DNA from: Candidatus Zhuqueibacterota bacterium
GTDB taxonomy: Bacteria; Zhuqueibacterota; Zhuqueibacteria; Residuimicrobiales; Krinioviventaceae
DNA length: 27,488 nt
Direction: 5' to 3'
Assembly: GCA_003854995.1 (NCBI GenBank)
Contig: RQOI01000047.1
Location: 1-27,488 of the forward strand
The translations under genes were made by a program, and so were the position numbers. The notes beneath the pieces were generated by a model. That model saw only the letters and a list, made by a program, of their open reading frames with translations. It did no database searches and had not been told where the DNA came from. Each line of letters begins with the position of its first letter. Position 1 is the stretch's first letter. Shown here in pieces: positions 24,709 through 27,488 of this stretch.

Positions 24709-25688
24709 AGTCGATGCATCTTTTTCAGCGCTTTGTATTTGACTGTGTACATTTTCAGAATATGCCGCAGGCGATCGTATCGCGCAAAGTGATCTGCCCA
24801 CGATGTGAGATCCTGGTCGCCGGTCAGGCGGGCGAACATTCTCAGTTGCGTGACCACCAGTCTCAGGTAGCCGATCGTCGCCGGATCGGGATCGGGATAA
24901 AAGGGCTCACGGCAGAAATTATAGCGCATCCAGTAGCCGAGATCATAACGCGGCAGCCAGCGCCGCACGGCGGTCAGGCCGGCGTCAAACAGCGCCTTCG
25001 CCCTGGCGGAATGGAGGGCACGAACGGCGTCGTACAATCCGCACATTGAAAAGAGGCAGCCGTCGAGCACCATGGTCGGGAAGACGGTCGGATATTCTTC
25101 GTAGAAAGGCCCGAGGTCCGTGAAGGTCGTGACCCCGCCGTCGCGCGCCGCGATGTCAAAAATGGTCAGCGCCCCTTCAGCGGCGCGGCGATACTCCTCT
25201 TTGCCGCTCATCTGCCAGCCGCGCAACAATATGGATAGGCCCCGGCTCTGCGAAAAGGCCGATGGCCAGGGTCGGGTGATGCGATATTCCGGTTTCGCCA
25301 CATCGGTGAGCCAGTAGACGCCTTTGTCATCTTTGAGGTGCTGCTGGTAAAACCAGTCGACGATGTGCAAAAATCGTTGCGCATCGGACTCGGCTTTTGT
25401 CTTCAACCAGGTGTGAAAAATCGCCAAACCATACTGGCCGATGGAAATCGGATAATAGACCAGGCGGCTGTCGGCGACATCGATATAAGAGGGAATGAGC
25501 GGCACGCCCGCCGCATCAAAGTGAAAATTCTGGCTGTGGCCGGCCAGCAATTCTTGCTCATCGATGAGAAAATAGTATTCGCCGAGCTCTTCGCTCTGCA
25601 GATCATCTGCCAGCTGGTAAATATCTTTGTCCCGCGACACGTCTTTGAGCAGCTTGCGGGACATGAAAATGAGTTTATTAAACGTCAT
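24705..25688 (-). CDS. D-glucuronyl C5-epimerase-like protein
   Basis: 327-aa protein homologous to the C-terminal catalytic domain of glucuronyl C5-epimerases (GLCE_C). In animals this enzyme turns glucuronic into iduronic acid in heparan sulfate. Recognisable blocks are YYPISIGQYGLA (near 78-89), PSAFSQSRGLSILLR, FYEEYPTVFPTMVLDG, LYDAVRAL and YDLGYWMRYN. Y199, Y256 and Y274 match the three catalytic tyrosines of the animal enzyme as I recall them, with the same 18-residue spacing between the last two. The usual H after the last tyrosine is not in place (GYLRLVVTQL). A TTG at 25697 gives three more residues; ATG 25688 is preferred. The animal N-terminal membrane stem is missing. First gene of the cluster. 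Confidence 0.85.
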   Translation of the reverse strand: MTFNKLIFMSRKLLKDVSRDKDIYQLADDLQSEELGEYYFLIDEQELLAGHSQNFHFDAAGVPLIPSYIDVADSRLVYYPISIGQYGLAIFHTWLKTKAESDAQRFLHIVDWFYQQHLKDDKGVYWLTDVAKPEYRITRPWPSAFSQSRGLSILLRGWQMSGKEEYRRAAEGALTIFDIAARDGGVTTFTDLGPFYEEYPTVFPTMVLDGCLFSMCGLYDAVRALHSARAKALFDAGLTAVRRWLPRYDLGYWMRYNFCREPFYPDPDPATIGYLRLVVTQLRMFARLTGDQDLTSWADHFARYDRLRHILKMYTVKYKALKKMHRL

Positions 25689-26032
25689 GAATACCAACTA
25701 GTTGTAACTGGACTGCGTTGGAAAGCAATGTAAGAAAAATTAACATGATTATAAAGTGTTTATGACCCCGGCAAGTAAAAGACATAAAGATTGATTTTAT
25801 TATGGTTAGACACCGTGAAAAAGATAGCTTTAAAAACTTGTTATTCTCGTGTGAGGTTTTTCTGAATCATCGGCGCTATATTTGAAAAACCTTATTTTTG
25901 TCTTTTCGACCTTAATAGCCCGGACATCCAGCAACCACCACTACCTTATTACCTTATTTGACTTGAAAATCGAAAGCAAATATTTTGTGCACTCGCGCAA
26001 AACTGCAGAGGAATCAAGTGCGAAAGTTCTTC

Positions 26033-26096
26033 TTCGTGATCCTTGTGTTTTTGTGGTTTTGTGTTGATTTTTTATTCAATTTTACCAGTAACTGAC
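26033..26096. repeat. 63-bp imperfect direct repeat, copy B
   Basis: Second copy of 340-402, in the same orientation, about 25.7 kb away. Both run from TTCGTGATCC to ACTGAC and share GTGTTGATTTTTTAT. Both lie in gene-free DNA at the two sides of the window, which is consistent with a dispersed intergenic repeat. Confidence 0.7.
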
Positions 26097-26151
26097 GTTG
26101 TACAGCATGTTGAACAAACTTGTTGCTATTTTCCATTTTATAAATTACCTT

Positions 26152-26192
26152 AACCGTGAAATGTTAAAGAATGATATTAATTTTTCACGGTT
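26152..26192 (+). promoter_or_regulatory. Inverted repeat upstream of the AAA ATPase, possible operator
   Basis: Perfect 10-bp arms AACCGTGAAA (26152-26161) and TTTCACGGTT (26183-26192) with a 21-nt AT-rich spacer. It ends 6 nt before the ATG, downstream of a TATAAA (26139-26144), so it could be an operator or a 5' hairpin. The arms' centre-to-centre distance is 31 bp, about three helical turns, which suits dimer binding. Confidence 0.5.
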
Positions 26193-26198
26193 GATTCT

Positions 26199-27365
26199 AT
26201 GTATATTTACAGAAAAATCACGCCAAAAGTATTGGATTTGATATCTTATTTTCCTGTGGTTGGAATTATTGGGCCTAGACAGGTCGGAAAAACCACATTG
26301 GCAAAAGAGCTGATGCGTGAGATCACTAAAAAATGCATTTACATTGATCTGGAGTTGCCCGAAGATTTTAACAAGTTGAATGATCCGCAGATCTATTTGG
26401 AACAGCATGAAGAAAAGTGTGTGATATTAGATGAAATTCAACGTATGCCCAATATTTTTAGCGTGCTAAGAGCCCTGGTTGATCGTAGACGTGAACCAGG
26501 ACGATTTGTCATTTTAGGTTCGGCCTCACCCGATTTGCTCAAGCAAAGTTCCGAAACACTGGCTGGTAGAATTGCATATAGTGAACTATCGCCTTTCAAC
26601 TTGACAGAGATTTATAAAGATTTTAGCGTCATTGATCATTGGTTTAAAGGAGGTTTTCCTGAAGCATTTTTATCCCATAACAATCACATTTTTGGTCTAT
26701 GGATGCGTAATTTTGTTCAGACCTATTTAGAAAGAGATCTGCAGATGCTCGGATTATCTGCGGATTCCATTCTCATGCGAAGACTCTGGACAATGATAGC
26801 CCATTATCACGGTGGCATTTGGAATGCGAGTACATTCGCAAAATCTCTTGGCATAACGGTTCCGACGGTAAATCGCTATCTTAATTTTCTTGAAGCGGCA
26901 TTTCTCGTTCATAGGCTGGATGCTCACTATTTTAATATTAAAAAGCGTTTAGTGAAATCTCCCAAGATTTATATTCGCGATACTGGCATCCTGCATTATC
27001 TGGCGGGGATCAACAACTTTGAATCATTGCAGGGGCATCCTCTCATCGGCAACTCGTGGGAAGGTTATGCTATCGAACAGATACATCAAATGCTTCCCAG
27101 TGAAATAAGACTAGATTATTACAGAACCCATCATGGAGCGGAAAGTGATCTTGTGCTTACGAACGGAACCGAGCCAATGGCATGCATTGAAATAAAATAT
27201 TCTTCCCAGCCGAAACTGTCAAAAGGATTTCAAATAGCAATCGATGACTTGAAGACGTCTAAAAACTTTATTATTACGCCCAAGTCAGAGACCTATTTGT
27301 TGAGCAAGACGATCCTGGCGTGCAGCCTTGCTGATTTTCTGCAAAAACAGCTTGCTGCATTCTGA
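26199..27365 (+). CDS. AAA_14 ATPase with DUF4143 domain
   Basis: 388-aa protein of the widespread AAA_14 + DUF4143 family, whose role is poorly known. The N-terminal ATPase has Walker A GPRQVGKTT (25-33) and Walker B CVILDEI (74-80), with a sensor-like VILGSAS near 104-110. The C-terminal DUF4143 part has YLERDLQML, a winged-helix-like centre (SLGITVPTVNRYLNFLEAAFLV), YIRDTGILHYLAG and GNSWEGYAIEQI. ESDLVL...CIEIKYS follows, a PD-(D/E)xK nuclease-like pattern. The length is typical. No ribosome-binding site is visible before the ATG. The gene is more AT-rich than ligA or the deacetylase. Members occur as single accessory genes in many genomes, so horizontal acquisition is plausible. Confidence 0.93.
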   Translation: MYIYRKITPKVLDLISYFPVVGIIGPRQVGKTTLAKELMREITKKCIYIDLELPEDFNKLNDPQIYLEQHEEKCVILDEIQRMPNIFSVLRALVDRRREPGRFVILGSASPDLLKQSSETLAGRIAYSELSPFNLTEIYKDFSVIDHWFKGGFPEAFLSHNNHIFGLWMRNFVQTYLERDLQMLGLSADSILMRRLWTMIAHYHGGIWNASTFAKSLGITVPTVNRYLNFLEAAFLVHRLDAHYFNIKKRLVKSPKIYIRDTGILHYLAGINNFESLQGHPLIGNSWEGYAIEQIHQMLPSEIRLDYYRTHHGAESDLVLTNGTEPMACIEIKYSSQPKLSKGFQIAIDDLKTSKNFIITPKSETYLLSKTILACSLADFLQKQLAAF

Positions 27366-27488
27366 TAAAAGATGGTTCTTCCACAAAAGGAGTACTTTGA
27401 ACCGCCGAGAACACGAAGTAGCGCAGAGAGAAAATATGTTGGTTCTGTCTCTTATATATAAAGATATCATAGACACGGTAAAGAATGA
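27366..27488. other. Right edge with degenerate repeat and possible gene start
   Basis: After the ATPase stop there is a repeat-like stretch (GAACCGCCGAGAACACGAAG then GCGCAGAGAG, about 27399-27431). An ATG at 27437 after GAGAGAA opens a frame that stays open to the window edge (17 codons, MLVLSLIYKDIIDTVKN). It is too short to identify; it may be the start of a truncated gene. Confidence 0.3.

Larger units (their letters stand above)
25689..26198. other. Divergent intergenic region with repeats and inverted repeat
   Basis: About 510 bp without a believable gene, between the epimerase (-) and the AAA ATPase (+). It holds copy B of the 63-bp repeat (26033-26096) and the inverted repeat 26152-26192. 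A further CCGTGAAA at 25813-25820 matches the inverted-repeat arms. TATAAT on the - strand (25753-25748) is about 60 nt before the epimerase start, with no matching -35. TATAAA (26139-26144) may serve the ATPase gene. The stretch is AT-rich. Confidence 0.6.

Noticed and set aside
25882..26067. 61-aa + ORF in the divergent spacer
   Set aside because: Begins at TTG without a ribosome-binding site and runs into the 63-bp repeat; no family signal.
26152..26192. The inverted repeat as a parS site
   Set aside because: Arms AACCGTGAAA are separated by 21 nt, unlike the continuous 16-bp TGTTTCACGTGAAACA palindrome; similarity is limited to the GTGAAA core.
1..27488. CRISPR arrays, tRNA/rRNA genes, insertion sequences or prophage
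   Set aside because: No regularly spaced repeats, tRNA-like cloverleaf, transposase or phage protein was seen on either strand.

Overview
The window looks like a chromosomal segment from an uncultured member of the FCB (Fibrobacteres-Chlorobi-Bacteroidetes) superphylum, most plausibly a KSB1/Calditrichota-like lineage. The basis is secreted proteins with a C-terminal 'NYPNPFNP...G.Y.YRL' sorting-type domain, a DUF6057-like membrane protein beside a TolB-like propeller lipoprotein, and degenerate 'TTTGCGTC' intergenic repeats. The assignment is an inference from family content; there is no rRNA or tRNA in the window to confirm it.

Left part (1-2200): a gene-free repeat-bearing stretch, then three + strand genes (OsmC-type thiol peroxidase, ferritin, ECF sigma factor) ending in a strong hairpin terminator. 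Positions 2206-9721 are one co-directional - strand run of seven genes with gaps of 36 nt or less: parA, parB, M23 peptidase, bactofilin, DUF6057-like membrane protein, TolB-like lipoprotein with a CxxCH motif, and a two-domain RidA/chorismatase-like protein. A consensus-like promoter sits before parA and the shared terminator closes the run. This joins chromosome partitioning with cell-envelope and cell-shape functions.

Middle part (9826-16300): divergent from parA, a promoter drives proline dehydrogenase, a small membrane protein, NAD+-dependent DNA ligase (ligA) and an M48 lipoprotein protease. A secreted multi-domain protein with a sorting-type C-terminus follows. On the opposite strand (16324-18063) is a LamG + Fn3-like + sorting-domain gene split by a single in-frame TAG.

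Right part (18136-25688): a Wzx-like flippase on + faces a - strand polysaccharide cluster. In transcription order the cluster holds a glucuronyl C5-epimerase-like protein, a NodB-like deacetylase, a sulfotransferase, two FkbM methyltransferases and a putative glycosyltransferase-like protein. The first three are translationally coupled by ATGA overlaps and together resemble the modification steps of heparan-sulfate biosynthesis (deacetylation, epimerisation, sulfation). This is the most interesting hypothesis here. The far right has a gene-poor 0.5 kb spacer with a second copy of a 63-bp repeat and a 10-bp-arm inverted repeat, then an AAA_14/DUF4143 ATPase.
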